64,000 nt of DNA from Bog-473 sp963730785 (GCA_963730785.1 CAVSTF010000010.1:1054001-1118000); one strand, 5' to 3'; counted from the stretch's first letter, positions 52,518-62,698 are shown. Made by a program: numbers and translations. Notes: a model not told the origin generated them from the letters alone.

Positions 52518-53357
52518 GTGGAGTCCGGGACCGGGCGTATCGGTCTTCGCCCAGGCGTCTTCGCCGACCAGGTCGCCGTGATCACCGGTGGGGGCACCGG
52601 GCTGGGGCCGAGATCGCGCTCTCCCTGGCCTCTCTGGGCGCCGGGTGGTCATTGCCGGCCGCACCGCCGAGAAGCTCGATGCGTGCGGGCCAGCAGATCG
52701 AGGCCATCGGCGGCACTGTCTGGCCATCCCGACCAACATCAGGGAGATCGAGCAGGTCGACGCCCTGCGCGATCAGGTCTACGAACGCTTCGGCAAGGTC
52801 GACTGTCTGATCAACAATGCTGGCGGTCAGTTCCCGGCCTTGCCCACGGCCATTTCCGACAACGGGTGGCGAGCGGTGGTCGACCTCAACCTCAATGGCA
52901 CCTGGAACATGACCAACCGCTTCATGCAGCCCATGGCCGCCGCCGGGTCAGGTTCCATCATCAACGTGGTGCACACGTTCTCCTTCGAGCGGGGCGCACC
53001 GATGTTCGCCCACTCGGGGGCCGCCCGGGCCGGCGTGGTCAACCTGGTGAAGTCACTCGCCCCCTACCTGATGCGCAAGGGCGTCACCATCAATGCCTTT
53101 GCTCCGGGCGTCTTCGCCACCCCGGGCATGGTGGGAGCGGAACTCGAGACGGTGGGCCGTACCGAGGCAAGCTTTACCGACGAACTGGTGGCCGAAGGCA
53201 CCACGGTGCGCCTGGGCAGCGTCGACGAGATGGCGGCCATGGTGCTCTTCCTGTGTTCCCCCGCCGCCCGCTACGTCAGCGGCGCCACCATCATCGCCGA
53301 CGGAGCCTCCATGCAGAGCAACTGGGTGACGTTCTTCGAGCGAGGAGAGCGTTCTAG
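52518..53357 (+). CDS. Short-chain dehydrogenase, frameshifts near both ends
   Basis: Start at GTG 52518: GVFADQVAVITGGGTGLG (cofactor motif) runs in the first frame. Shifts near 52605 to 52705 move it to the second frame, with LINNAGGQFPALPTAISDNGW, SIINVVHTFSF, and GVTINAFAPGVFATPGM. The usual YxxxK is unclear (AHSGAARAGVVNLVKS stands there). An additional shift near the 3' end would let the first-frame TAG at 53355-53357 be the stop. It follows the acyl-CoA dehydrogenase by a few bases and is likely the same operon. Confidence 0.7.
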   Translation: MESGTGRIGLRPGVFADQVAVITGGGTGLGPRSRSPWPLWAPGGHCRPHRREARCVRASRSRPSAALSGHPDQHQGDRAGRRPARSGLRTLRQGRLSDQQCWRSVPGLAHGHFRQRVASGGRPQPQWHLEHDQPLHAAHGRRRVRFHHQRGAHVLLRAGRTDVRPLGGRPGRRGQPGEVTRPLPDAQGRHHQCLCSGRLRHPGHGGSGTRDGGPYRGKLYRRTGGRRHHGAPGQRRRDGGHGALPVFPRRPLRQRRHHHRRRSLHAEQLGDVLRARRAF

Positions 53358-53923
53358 CTGCTCGGCCACCCGAGCCGTGCAGACCCAGCCCAGCTCATGC
53401 GTCCGCACTTCGACGTCCGTGAAGCCGGCGCCACGCAGTCGAGGGTCCCAGGTCTCAGGGTCGATCGGATTGTAAATGTCGTCTTCATGGAATGCTTTCG
53501 AGCCTTCGCTGTAGATGCCGTCGGCAGCCACCAGCACGCCACCCGTCACCATGACACGGGCCAACTCGGTGAAGGCCCGATCCTGGGCTTCGGTGGTTGG
53601 AATGTGGTGAAGCATGTGAAACGAGGCACCGCCGGAGAACACCGACTCAGGGAATTCCAATTGGTGGCGTCACCCACGACGACCTCCACATTCGTGCCAG
53701 CCAGGCGCTCGGTGAGCGAAGCCGCCAATCCGGCATCGAGTTCGACCGCCGTCAGCTTCCCCGTCATGGTGTGCAGCACATCCGTCGTGAAACCTGGCCC
53801 AGGGCCGATTTCGATTGTGTGATCGCCCAGCGTCACGCCGTCCAGGGCCAGTGGGAGTACTTGCTCCATCACCAACTCCCGCCATGCCGCACTGGCGCAA
53901 AATTCCATGTGGGCTGAGTTCAT
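53354..53923 (-). CDS. Class I SAM-dependent methyltransferase, frameshifted
   Basis: The ATG at 53923 overlaps the stop of the upstream amidohydrolase (ATGA). HTIEIGPGPGFTTDVLHTMTGKLTAVELDAGLAASL is the SAM-binding motif I region (E/DxGxGxG), and VEVVVGDATN is motif II. After a shift near 53670, SGGASFHMLHHIPTTEAQDRAFTELARVMVTGGVLVAAD continues. Total about 190 residues, last gene of the minus-strand run. The exact stop is uncertain because the frame runs on past 53354 toward 53271. Confidence 0.65.
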
Positions 53924-55170
53924 CCGAGCCCGACTTTGTATTCGTCCTTCCACCAGCGAGCCCGGATCTCTTCAGGGTCGGTGCGCAGGTTCACGTCCTG
54001 GCCAAGGTCGGCCGGAGTGGGACCGATGCGGTCGGCAATCGGCTGCAGGGCGGCCAGATCGAAGCCATAACAACGAGCGGCGGTCTCCCCCAGCAGTTTG
54101 CGGGCGTCCTCGACCGGGATACCGCCGAAGTCGCCCTTCAGTCGTTCCTGGGTGTGCGGCCACGTGCCTTCAGGATGCGGATAGTCGGTGCCCCACATGA
54201 CGACATCACAGCCCAGAATGTGGCGCCGACGAATTTCTTCCTTCGACATGGTGGAGGCGCCGATGAAGATGTTTTCGCCGAAGTAGTCAGACGGCAGGTT
54301 TGAGATTTTGCCCTTCAGCAGAGCGGCCATCTTCTTGGTGGTGTGGCCGCCCCCCATGTACTGGTCCCACTTCCACATCATGTCGGCCGCCCAATAGGCC
54401 GCCGCTTCAGTCACCACATACTTGAGCTTCGGGAATCGCTCGAACACACCCGAAAAAAGCAGGTGCCACATGGGACGGGCGGCCCACCACACCACCTCGG
54501 CGAGGTAGATGCCGATGTTGTCGTTGTATTCGTCTTGGGGCGCTTCGCCCGAATGGGTGTGGACCGGGAACCCGGCCGCTTGGCAGGCGGCCCATACCGG
54601 GTCGTAGTCGGGGTGGTTGTAGGGCGTGAGGTCGTGCCACATGGTCGGGACCATGATTCCCTTGATCCCCGGCTGCTCAGCCAGCCATTCGATTTCGGCC
54701 ACTGACCGTTCAACGCTGTGGGTGATGGGGACCAACGCGATGCCACCGTGGCGTTCCGGGCTACGCGAACACATTTCGGCCAGAAAGCGGTTGTGGGCCC
54801 GGGCGCCAGCGAAGGCCAGTTCGGGGTCATTGATCGACCCCGCGGCCAACCCAGCGCCAAACGGCGGAGAGGCATTGCCCGTGATGGCATCAGCGTCGGC
54901 AAACATCACTTCGGCGGTCACCCCATCCGCGTCCAATTCCTTGTCGCGCTGATCGATGTCCCAGGCGCCGCGGAGACCTTCCTCGTTGTCGGTCTCCCAG
55001 CCCATGATGTAGTCGTAGTTCATCTTCAGCTGTTGATCCCGGTGGGCGTTGCGTTCGGCCAAGTACTCATCGAACTGCCGGTGGTAGGCCGCATCCAAGT
55101 AGGGCCGGTACCCCTCGCAGTGCAGCCCGGCGTGGGCATCGGCGGAAATAATGGTGTAGTGGTCGCTCAT
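53920..55170 (-). CDS. Amidohydrolase_2 family protein, intact
   Basis: 416 residues. YTIISADAHAG is the D-x-H metal motif at the N-terminus, GFPVHTHSGEAP holds the middle His, and VVMWGTDYPHPEGTWPHT near residue 340 holds the catalytic Asp of the xDxPHxE motif. The layout is that of the larger amidohydrolase-2 members (400 aa). Start overlaps the acetoacetate-decarboxylase-family stop (ATGA). The paralogue at 55970-57205 shares the layout. Confidence 0.85.
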   Translation of the reverse strand: MSDHYTIISADAHAGLHCEGYRPYLDAAYHRQFDEYLAERNAHRDQQLKMNYDYIMGWETDNEEGLRGAWDIDQRDKELDADGVTAEVMFADADAITGNASPPFGAGLAAGSINDPELAFAGARAHNRFLAEMCSRSPERHGGIALVPITHSVERSVAEIEWLAEQPGIKGIMVPTMWHDLTPYNHPDYDPVWAACQAAGFPVHTHSGEAPQDEYNDNIGIYLAEVVWWAARPMWHLLFSGVFERFPKLKYVVTEAAAYWAADMMWKWDQYMGGGHTTKKMAALLKGKISNLPSDYFGENIFIGASTMSKEEIRRRHILGCDVVMWGTDYPHPEGTWPHTQERLKGDFGGIPVEDARKLLGETAARCYGFDLAALQPIADRIGPTPADLGQDVNLRTDPEEIRARWWKDEYKVGLG

Positions 55171-55943
55171 CGTTTGGCCCCCAGAACGGATAGATCGTCA
55201 TAACGCTGATGCAGGTACGGCACGAACTCCTGGCGCGATACCGGTCCGATAATCCGACCCACTTGGGTTGACGCGCGTTCGGTCCAGTTGAGGTCGACCA
55301 CCCGACGGATGACCAGGTCGGCCACCGGATCGAGTGGGGCCTCCTTGAGGATGAGCTCGCCCTCAATCCCTTCGTGGACACGGGTTCGCTCGGTCTTTTC
55401 GCCGTAGACCAGGATCGGGTCCTGGTCGAGGGCCCCGGCCTCCTCGGCCGACGGGGAGACCTTGAACCAGAAGTCGACCTTCTCCTTCTCGTAGTTCTCC
55501 CGGCTCTCGGTCACGTTGCCGATGACCTCGCAAATGACAAAGCCCATGCGCGAGATACGAGCTTCCACTCGCCGGCCATCGCGCTCGACTTCAACCTCGG
55601 CCAACTTCTTGGGTTCACCGTTGGTCTCGCGACCGCCGATGGTGGCCTGCTCACTCGTCATGGGCATGAAGATCGGGTACTCCCCGATGCGATCCCCGTG
55701 GCGGGCCTCCACGCCGATCCACCCGGCGCCGAAGGCAGGTAGGCCCGGCATTTCAACCCGGGTGATGGTGATGCGCACCAGGGGCTGGGGTCCCGGCTCG
55801 AGTGGGGGCGGGAGGATGGCGGCGATGATCTCGGGATCGGTGAGGTAGGTCGCCGTGACCGCCTCGGACCAGATGTCGGCCTTCTTGGCCGCAATTTCGT
55901 GATTCACCTGGACGGGGCGGGCCCCGTATCTCACCGGTTGCAT
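55167..55943 (-). CDS. Acetoacetate decarboxylase-family protein
   Basis: 258 residues. It resembles the ADC family fold: VTATYLTDPEIIAAILPPPLEPGPQPLVRITITRVEM, EYPIFMPMTSEQATIGGRETNGEPKKLAEVEVERDGRRVEA (containing the region of the Schiff-base Lys in ADC: GEPKKLA), and DPILVYGEKTERTRVHEG. True acetoacetate decarboxylases and related enzymes that act on other beta-keto or hydroxylated acids share this layout. It lies between two amidohydrolases in the same operon. The start is the ATG before QPVRYGARP. Confidence 0.75.
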   Translation of the reverse strand: MQPVRYGARPVQVNHEIAAKKADIWSEAVTATYLTDPEIIAAILPPPLEPGPQPLVRITITRVEMPGLPAFGAGWIGVEARHGDRIGEYPIFMPMTSEQATIGGRETNGEPKKLAEVEVERDGRRVEARISRMGFVICEVIGNVTESRENYEKEKVDFWFKVSPSAEEAGALDQDPILVYGEKTERTRVHEGIEGELILKEAPLDPVADLVIRRVVDLNWTERASTQVGRIIGPVSRQEFVPYLHQRYDDLSVLGAKR

Positions 55944-55969
55944 ATGTCCTCCCCTACTGCTCAGTACCG

Positions 55970-57205
55970 CTACCAGGCGCGCAAGATCTGGGTGTGATCG
56001 AACGCATTGCAAGTTGACTTGGTGGGCCAGTCGGCGGGCGCCAACGGTCGACTGACTTCTTCGACGGTGGGCCCGATGCGCTGCCCGACGGGCCGCAGCG
56101 CAGTCAGGTCGAAGCCGTAGAAATCAGCCGCCGCCGTCTCCACCATGGAACGCACCTCTTCGTCCGGCACACCGCCGAAGGCGACCCGAAGGGCTTCGGT
56201 CGTATACGGATAGCTGCCTTCCGAGTGCGGGTAGTCCGCTCCCCACATGAATCGGTCGACCCCGAGGTCGTGGCGTAGCGGCGACTCACTCGGGCGCAGG
56301 AAGCTGGCCCCGATCCAGAAGTTCCGGGCGAAGTACTCGGAGGGCTTCATGGTCATGTGCGCCGCCGCCGCCCCGAAGTACTTCGCTTCGGCTGCCTCTT
56401 TCAGTGTCATCCGACCGTAGAACCAGTCCAACGTCTCGAGTCCTCGGGGCAGCCAGGCCACGCCCTGTTCGGTGACCACGAACCGCAGATTGGGATGCCG
56501 CTCCAGGACACCCGAAAAAATGAGATGCCACACCGCACGATGGCTGAACCAGGGGATCTCAATCAGCATCATCGCCCGGGCCGACTCGTGCTCGCCGTAG
56601 TCCGGCAGCGCGCTGCCGCCGTGGATGTTGATCGGCACATTCGAGCTCGGCGCACACCTCCCACAGCGGCTCGTAGTGCGGCTCCCACAGCGGTGGCAGA
56701 TGTGAGTTGGGTGGGATGGAGGGCAACAGGATCCCCCCGAACGGATGGAAGTGCTCTACCGCCCAGCGCACTTCGGCCACGGCATCGTCCATGGAGTTGG
56801 CGAACACCTGCACCACCCCGGCCCGCGACCGGGTGTGCCGGCACAGAAGTCAGCCAGCCAACGGTTGTGTGCCTGCACCCCGGCCCATCGGCGGTCGTAA
56901 TCCTCGGGTGTTGGGGGCAGGGCGACCAGGTTCCCCTCCGAGAAGAACGGTGGCACCGTGTTCGGGAACAGGACTTCGGCCGCAATGCCGTCCGATTCGG
57001 TCTCCTGCAACGGCGCGTCACTATCCCAGCTCCGATAGGCGATCGGCGCCTGCAGATCGGCAAACGGATTGACGTACGCCGATGACCAGGCATCGAACTC
57101 GTCATGCCAGCGGCTGGCCAAGTACGGGCGGTAGTCCTGGATGTCGCCTCCGGCATGACCGTCGGCCGAAATGATGGTGTAGCGGTCGGTGGCGGTGTCG
57201 GTCAT
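55970..57205 (-). CDS. Amidohydrolase_2 family protein, two frameshifts
   Basis: A paralogue of the intact amidohydrolase at 53920. MTDTATDRYTIISADGHAGGDIQDYRPYL and LFPNTVPPFFSEGNLVALPPTPEDYDRRWAGVQAHNRWLADF lie in the first frame, VEHFHPFGGILLPSIPPNSH in the second, and MPINIHGGSALPDYGEHESA onwards with WGADYPHSEGSYPYT in the third. Breaks near 56820 and 56640. The final third keeps the metal Asp. Total about 410 residues. Confidence 0.72.
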
Positions 57206-57214
57206 GGTCGCTCC

Positions 57215-58089
57215 TCACGTCAAGGCGGCCGGCGGCAGCTGGCCCTTGGCGATGGCGTCGGCGCGCGGTGCAACAGGGCGGCCGCCTCTTCGAGCCCGTG
57301 GGCGATGATGAAGTCGCCGGCCATGACGCCCCGGACGACGAAGCGGCCGAGTTCCCGCAGGTCCATCACGTCAACCGACGACCCGCTGACTTCCATCTGC
57401 GCCTTGAACTCGGCGAAGGTCGTGCCCGGGCGCCGGAGGCCGAGGCTTAAGACGGGCCAGCTCGGCCGGGCGATTGCGCTGGGCCGTCCACAACCCGGTA
57501 TCGAGCAGTCCGCCCGAGGGATAGAAGACGGCGGCCCGCACATTCGTACCGGCGGCCACCAACTGGTGGGCCAGTGCCTCGGTCAGGCACGAGATCGCGG
57601 CCTTGCTGGAGGCGTACACCGAGGCATAGGGCACCGGGGCAATGCCGCCGTCGGTGCTCGATGTGTTGATGACCACGCCCGGCTCACCCGAATCGATCAT
57701 GCGGGGCACGAAGGAGAGCATCCCGTTGGCCACGCCGAACACGTTGACGCTGAAACACCAAGCCCAGTCGTTCGCTTCCTGCTCCCAAGGCCGGCCCCCG
57801 CCACCCGAGGTCACTCCGGCATTGTTGAAGAGCAGATGACAGGCGCCCTCGCGGCCGAACACGTCGTCGGCCAGCGCCTCCACCGAGGCGGCCGACGAGA
57901 CGTCGGTGACTACACCGCGGACCTCACCGAGCGCGCGCAGTTCGTCGACGGCGGCCGACAGCACCGGCTTCCTCAACGTCCGCGATGACGACGTGCGCGC
58001 CCTTGCTCGAGGAGCGCCTCCACAATGCCCCGGCCGATACCGGCCGCCCCACCAGTCACCACGGCCACCTGGCCGTTTAGATCGTCCAA
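57215..58089 (-). CDS. Short-chain dehydrogenase, several frameshifts
   Basis: Corrected reading gives an SDR of about 290 residues. VAVVTGGAAGIGRGIVEALLEQGA is the cofactor site (from a TTG start near 58089), HLLFNNAGVTSGGGG the NAG motif, and VVINTSSTDGGIAPVPYASVYASSKAAISCLTEAL the Ser-Tyr-Lys site. The tail is VMDLRELGRFVVRGVMAGDFIIAHG. Breaks occur near 57997, 57965, 57445 and 57265. Its stop is 10 bases before the amidohydrolase start, with GGAG between. Confidence 0.7.
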
Positions 58090-58131
58090 CGAATTTTGCC
58101 CCCAATCACCGGCATGAGCCGGCGAGCCACC

Positions 58132-58763
58132 CTACCTCTGCGATGGGCCAGGGCTGCCGAGGACGCCGACCAGGCACTGGCGAGCGAAGCGGCGGATTCC
58201 TTCCTCATCGTCAAGCGGAATGCAGGTCTCCGGGGTCAGCGCCATGGACAGGGCGACCCGAGCCACCATCTCGGCCATCGGCTCCACGTCGGCCGTGGGA
58301 AGGTGCAGCTGCTCCTGGAGTCGGCGGATGAAGTGGGCCAGGTACGCCCGCCCAATGGCCAGCACCGGACCGGCCTGCAGGGTCAGGAGCGGCAGCACCA
58401 CTTCGGGCTCGGTGTTCAACAGCCGGTGCAACAACTGGTTGTTCCGCAGTCCGGCCAGGAAGCCCACAAACATGGAGACCGCCTGATCCTCTGCGCTGGC
58501 CTCGGGTCGACACCGGCGTCCACCCCGGCGATGAGCCGGCGAGCCTCACGACGACCGACGGCCCAGACCACTTCGTCCTTGCCGGCAAAGCGACGGTAGA
58601 GGGTGGCCGGACTCACGCCGCTGCGCTTGGCAATCTCCCCCATGCTGGTGCGTCGAATGCCGAAGTCCAGGAAGGCGTCAAGTGCGGCATCCAGCACTCG
58701 CTCCTGGTCGGCGTCATCGGACTCCCCCATCAAGAACGTCAAGTCGGGCAAGAGGGTGGTCAT
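58132..58763 (-). CDS. TetR-family regulator, one frameshift
   Basis: DQERVLDAALDAFLDFGIRRTSMGEIAKRSGVSPATLYRRFAGKDEVVWAV is a full TetR HTH with the YRRFAGKDE turn. After an extra base near 58503 the ligand domain continues MFVGFLAGLRNNQLLHRLL to the end. The ATG (58763) overlaps the MpaB-type stop as TGATG. It is part of the seven-gene minus-strand run and is the likely regulator of it. Confidence 0.78.
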
Positions 58764-59624
58764 CAGGCGACCATGGCCGTGACCGTCGAGCCGCCTGCTG
58801 TGCTCGGTATCCCATGGGGTACTGCAGGAGACGATCGGGCGTGGTCCGTGCGCCGTCCGCACCACCAAGGCCAGACCCTGCAGTCGCCGATGATCGGTCG
58901 TCGACCAGCGCAGGCCCATCTTTTCCCGCAGCACCCGGGGCAACGTGCCGACGGTGGTGTCGTACAGCAGCATGCGTCCGGCGGGCCGGAGCGACCGCCA
59001 CAAGGGTTCCGGGAAGGCGCGCCACGGTGGAGACCCGATGTCGTCCAAACGGAGCGTGTCGAGGAAGTGACGGGCCGTCTGGTTGGCCTCCAGCGTGTTG
59101 GCCATCATGGTGTCGACATAGGTGCGGAAGTCGTCGAGGTCACCCGGCATGAGTTGTCCCGGATGCCCAGCACACGACCGGCCTGTTTCCATTCGTCGTA
59201 GGCCACCTGTTGCTCACCCGCGCTGAGTTTGCGCCCGAACCAGCGGTTAAAAGACAGCATGGTGTCGAAGTTGGACAGGTGCACCCAGGCGTAAGCCTCC
59301 GGATCGAGTGCCGGATACCGATCGCCAGCAAAGCCGGTGCCCTTGATGGCCTTGTGCATCTCCCGCAGCCGAGCGGCCTCGGTCAACGCTTCCTGGCCGC
59401 CGAACATCTGAGTCTGCAGTGACGTGATCGTCCGCTCCAGCCGACCCCAGGGATCCGTCCGGTAGTCGGAGTGATCGCGCACGCCGGCTCCCACCACCGG
59501 ATGCATGGTCTGCAGCAGCAAGGCCCGGCCGGCCAACAACAACGCGGTCCGGGGCAAGCCCAAGCTCCACGTCAACGACTCCGGTCCCAAAGGCTGAGCA
59601 GGTTTGAGGGTCTGAGAGACTCAT
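58762..59624 (-). CDS. Oxygenase MpaB family (DUF2236) protein 2, frameshifted
   Basis: Starts at ATG 59624 (MSLSDPQT). A single extra G at about 59588 leads into GPESLTWSLGLPRTALLLAGRALLLQTMHPVVGAGVRDHSDYRTDPWGRLERTI, the MpaB signature. The later HLSNFDTMLSFNRWFG is preserved. A second break near 59155 leads into DLDDFRTYVDTMMANTLEAN and onwards. The stop would overlap the TetR start in a TGATG. About 285 residues. A paralogue of the intact gene at 43552, likely with the same haem-type fold. Confidence 0.7.
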
Positions 59625-59678
59625 GCCCTTACTCTCTCATTCTCGACATCAGGGGTCAATCACCGACAGAGTGGGCCA

Positions 59679-60449
59679 TGGCCGCTAGCTCCGATCAGCG
59701 TGGTGGCCACGCTTGCAGGCGGGCTGCGTGGCCGCCGAAGAAGAGGCGGCGGAACTCATCGCGGCCGTGGATGGCGACGCCTGCGTTACTGGCCGAGCTG
59801 CTCGCCCGACGCTGCACTGGGGAGCCCCTGGCCTGGTTGGTCGGTTCGGTCCAGTTCTGCGGCCAGACCGTGCTGGTGGAGCCCGGCGTCTACGTCCCTC
59901 GGTGGCAGAGCGAACCCATGGCGCGAGCGGCTGTGGCACTCCTGCCTGAGAACGGGACGGCGGTTGACCTCTGCACCGGCAGCGGAGCCATCGCCGTGGT
60001 GTTGAGTCGCCAGCGCCCACACGCCAGCGTGTTGGCCACGGATATCGATCCGCGGCCGTGGCCTGTGCTCGAGCCAACGGCGTCGAGACCTACCAAGGCG
60101 ACATGGCCTCGGCGCTGCCGGATCGCTCTGCCTGGTGAGGTCGATGTCGTGGTCGCCGTCGTGCCCTATGTGCCCACCGACGAGCTGCAACATCTCCCCC
60201 GCGATGTGGTGGCGTTCGAACCACTCCGGGCGCTCGACGGAGGTCCACAGGGCATTGACCACCTCATCAGCGCCGTGCGTGCGGGAGCCGGACTCCTGAA
60301 ACCAGGTGGTTCACTGCTTCTGGAACTCGGAGGCGATGAGGCCACTCTCCTCATGCCCGCACTAAGAGTACGGCTTCTCGCTCCCTGAATGCATCGTCGA
60401 CGAAGACGACGACTTGCGCGCCATCGTCTGTCGGCGTCAGCCCATCTGA
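59679..60449 (+). CDS. HemK/PrmC-type methyltransferase-like protein, several frameshifts
   Basis: Corrected reading: MAASSDQR, then AGCVAAEEEAAELIAAV in a second frame, then GEPLAWLVGSVQFCGQTVLVEPGVYVPRWQSEPMARAAV, TAVDLCTGSGAIAVVLSRQRPHASVLATDID (SAM site), and VVAVVPYVPTDELQHLPRDVVAFEPLRALDGGPQGIDHL. In release-factor glutamine methyltransferases the site is NPPY; here it is VPYV, so the catalytic motif is altered. It may methylate a different target. Breaks near 59775, 60055, 60137 and 60370. Confidence 0.62.
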
Positions 60450-60474
60450 AACCAGGCCGGCGAAGTGGTCTCGT

Positions 60475-60875
60475 TCAGCCCTGCATGGCGATGTGGTCGG
60501 GGCTCACGTAGACCTTGATGCGGACTTCCCTTCGCGCCGCTTCGGATATTTGTCGACGCCGAGGTATTTCTTGGCCAGCGAGTCGATGTGGTCGTCGGCC
60601 CCGTCGGTGGTCACGTTGACCACGGAGCCTCGAAATGCGACCACGTTGTACGGATCGTCTGGATCGATCACCGTGACCGCCACCCTCGAATCGGTTTCGA
60701 GGTTGCGGGACTTAATCTCGACCTTGCGCCGTATTGAAGAGCACGTTGTCGCCATCCATAATCGATCCAGAGTGGCGTGAGTTGAGGTGATCCATCAGGG
60801 TTGAGCGTGGCCAGGGAGGCCAATACGGGCCGCGGCGATGAGCTCGCGGGCCTTGCTCGAAAGTGTGGCTGCCAT
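60475..60875 (-). CDS. PPOX-class (F420-type) split-barrel protein 2, frameshifted
   Basis: MAATLSSKARELIAAARI starts at 60875. After a shift near 60800 the text is VLASLATLNPDGSPQLTPLWIDYG, the PPOX/FDOR opening. After another near 60745 it gives VEIKSRNLETDSRVAVTVIDPDDPYNVVAFRGSVVNVT, with the phosphate-contact stretch 'KxRNLExxxRV'. Near 60530 one missing G would let it end EVRIKVYVSPDHIAMQG. About 130 residues in total. The same family as the gene at 2736. Confidence 0.68.
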
Positions 60876-61032
60876 CGGGGGATTCCCTTCAGAGTGATGT
60901 TGGTGCGACTGGAGCATATGAACTCCAACCCTGTACTTACCCGCAGGGAGAAATTCCATCCCTGGTTGCTTCAAGGACATCGACATCATCGGCCTAACGT
61001 GACATCGAAGTCCGAACCGGGGAGGCAACTCA
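60876..61032. other. Divergent gap between split-barrel gene and small-gene pair
   Basis: 157 bases with no recognised gene. It is the shared upstream region of the minus-strand PPOX gene (60875) and the plus-strand pair at 61033-61504. A GGAGG at 61021-61025 serves as the ribosome-binding site of the latter. No inverted repeat or terminator stood out. Confidence 0.3.
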
Positions 61033-61301
61033 GTGTTGTTCATCGAATACGACGTGACGACCGAGGGAGTGATTGAGCTGGTGGCCCTCATCAACGCCAT
61101 GGAAGAGGACATGCCGACCCCGATGGTGAGCATTGGAAAGCGTGGCGGGCCGAGCAGGAGGACGGTGGTATGGGTTGCGTGGGCGTCTCGAGGGCCGACC
61201 TCGCCCTTTTGGAGAAGACCGAAGATCCCGCTGCACTTTCCACCATTGTCGAGCGCATCATTTTGGCCGATCGGGCTACCAAGGAACAGGTGCCTTCATG
61301 A
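61033..61301 (+). CDS. Small protein, frameshifted, function unknown
   Basis: GTG start at 61033 with GGAGG upstream: LFIEYDVTTEGVIELVALINAMEEDMPTPMVSIG, then after a shift near 61136 EAWRAEQEDGGMGCVGVSRADLALLEKTEDPAALSTIVERIILADRATKEQVPS. About 90 residues, helical, mostly acidic. The stop overlaps the following ATG (ATGA at 61298-61301). I do not recognise a family. Confidence 0.45.
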
Positions 61302-61504
61302 GCACGACCCGATCGCAGCTCTACCGACTCGCCCGTGACCTTGGCAATGTCGAAGCGGCGGAGCACGAGGATCAGCGGGGCGGCCTCTCAGGGGCGGCCA
61401 GTGGTGCGGCCCAACGCCAAGCCCGGCGGGTGATCTACCGGGAAGGCAACCGACAGATCAACCACTTCGTGCGCGCCCTCGGGCTAGGCCCGAAGCGTCG
61501 CTGA
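61298..61504 (+). CDS. Small basic protein, function unknown
   Basis: 68 residues: STTRSQLYRLARDLGNVEAAE, a Gly/Ala-rich middle, and a very basic end RRVIYREGNRQINHFVRALGLGPKRR. Coupled to the preceding small gene by ATGA, which supports it being real. It could be a nucleic-acid binder; no family is known to me. Its 3' end overlaps the convergent DUF899 gene by 21 bases. Confidence 0.5.
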   Translation: MSTTRSQLYRLARDLGNVEAAEHEDQRGGLSGAASGAAQRQARRVIYREGNRQINHFVRALGLGPKRR

Positions 61505-62213
61505 TTGGTATTGGTCGTGGCGGTGAAACCACGAGAGATCGCCTTCGTTCCGACCCAGTGGCGCCCGGTCGAGCCATTGCCACATCCACCACAGGGCATC
61601 AAGGCCCCGGGAGTAGGCCGAATAGGTGTGGAAGACCTCCTCCCCCTGACGGGCGAAGGCGCTCAGTCCGGGCTGCTCGCCTGACCAGTCGTCGCCAGGC
61701 CACGTCCTTGGCCTCGAGTTCTGCCTGCTGCCGGAAGTTGTGATTACCGGTGCGACTTCGGTATCAATCGACACATGGAAGTCGTAGTTAAAACTGCTGC
61801 CAAACGATGAGACCCAGCGAACGTCCCAGCCCATTCGCTTCTTGTAGGCCAGGATTTCACTCAGTGGAGCTCGCGACACCACGACGAAGGCAACGTCGTG
61901 GTTCTCGAGATGGGAGATACTGCCTACGAATCCGTCGATGATGGCCGAGCAGCTCGGGCAGCCTTCGTCCCAATCGGGTCCCAGCATGAAGTGATACGTC
62001 AGCAATTTGTGATCGACCGCCAAAGAGGTCGCTCAGCGATGATTCGCCGTCTTGGGTGTCGAATCGATAGTCCTCTTCGACCTTGACCCAGGGCAGTTCT
62101 CGACGGCGGCGCGCCAGTTCATCGTTCTGACGCGTCAGCTCCTTTTCTGCCTTCAGCAACTCACGTCGAGCGGTCAGCCATTCCTCTTGAGTGCCAATCT
62201 GGTGAGATGCCAT
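61484..62213 (-). CDS. DUF899 thioredoxin-fold protein, frameshifted
   Basis: MASHQIGTQEEWLTARRELLKAEKELTRQNDELARRRRELPWVKVEEDYRFDT is the typical DUF899 start. After a shift near 62030, LTYHFMLGPDWDEGCPSCSAIIDGFVGSISHLENHDVAFVVVSRAPLSEI follows, with the thioredoxin-like C-x-x-C. A further pair of shifts between about 61735 and 61665 is needed before LDALWWMWQWLDRAPLGRNEG. About 240 residues. A redox role is suspected, not known. Confidence 0.7.
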
Positions 62214-62267
62214 CGCTTGATCCTCCAAGCTTTCTTCAATTTCCCACCCGCCGCATTTGAAACATGC

Positions 62268-62591
62268 CTAGAGCGAGTTGTCCATCCCCCTGATCACCGC
62301 GTCCAGCAGTCCAGGGAACTTCTCGTCGAGCTCGGCGCGCCGGAGGGTGGCCAGCTTGCGCTGACCTTCGTGGCGGGTCCGGATGAGTCCGGCGTCGCGC
62401 AAGACCGAGAGGTGGTGCGTGGTCGTCGACTTGGCCATCCCGACACCGGCCTGCTCGCCGAGCACGGCGCAGGCCAGCTCGGCGCCGCCGTCCAGGGCGG
62501 CCACCATCCGTAACCGGGAGGGGTCGGCCAGGGCATGCATCACCGACGCCAGGTCGAGTTCGTCCGTCGGGAGTTCGGGTCGTTCACGCAT
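62268..62591 (-). CDS. ArsR-family transcriptional regulator
   Basis: 107 residues with an ArsR-type winged helix: DLASVMHALADPSRLRMVAALDGGAELACAVLGEQAGVGMAKSTTTHHLSVLRDAGLIRTRHEGQRKLATL. No Cys metal-binding pair is present in the recognition helix (KSTTTHHLSVL), so it is not a canonical arsenic or metal sensor. It is divergent from the MFS gene and shares an operator-like dyad with it. Intact. Confidence 0.85.
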   Translation of the reverse strand: MRERPELPTDELDLASVMHALADPSRLRMVAALDGGAELACAVLGEQAGVGMAKSTTTHHLSVLRDAGLIRTRHEGQRKLATLRRAELDEKFPGLLDAVIRGMDNSL

Positions 62592-62672
62592 TGTTCACCT
62601 CCTCTGCCGGTCTCGGCGACATCCAACTGATTTTCTCCGATCCGGGGAATACCTGCCCGGCACTCTACGTTC

Positions 62673-62698
62673 GATAGTTCTAACAACGTCGAACTATC
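62673..62698. promoter_or_regulatory. Operator-like dyad between arsR and MFS gene
   Basis: GATAGTTC (62673-62680) and GAACTATC (62691-62698) form a perfect inverted repeat with a 10-base spacer. It lies between the divergent arsR (start 62591) and MFS (start 62736) genes. Size and spacing suit an ArsR-family dimer. Confidence 0.55.
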
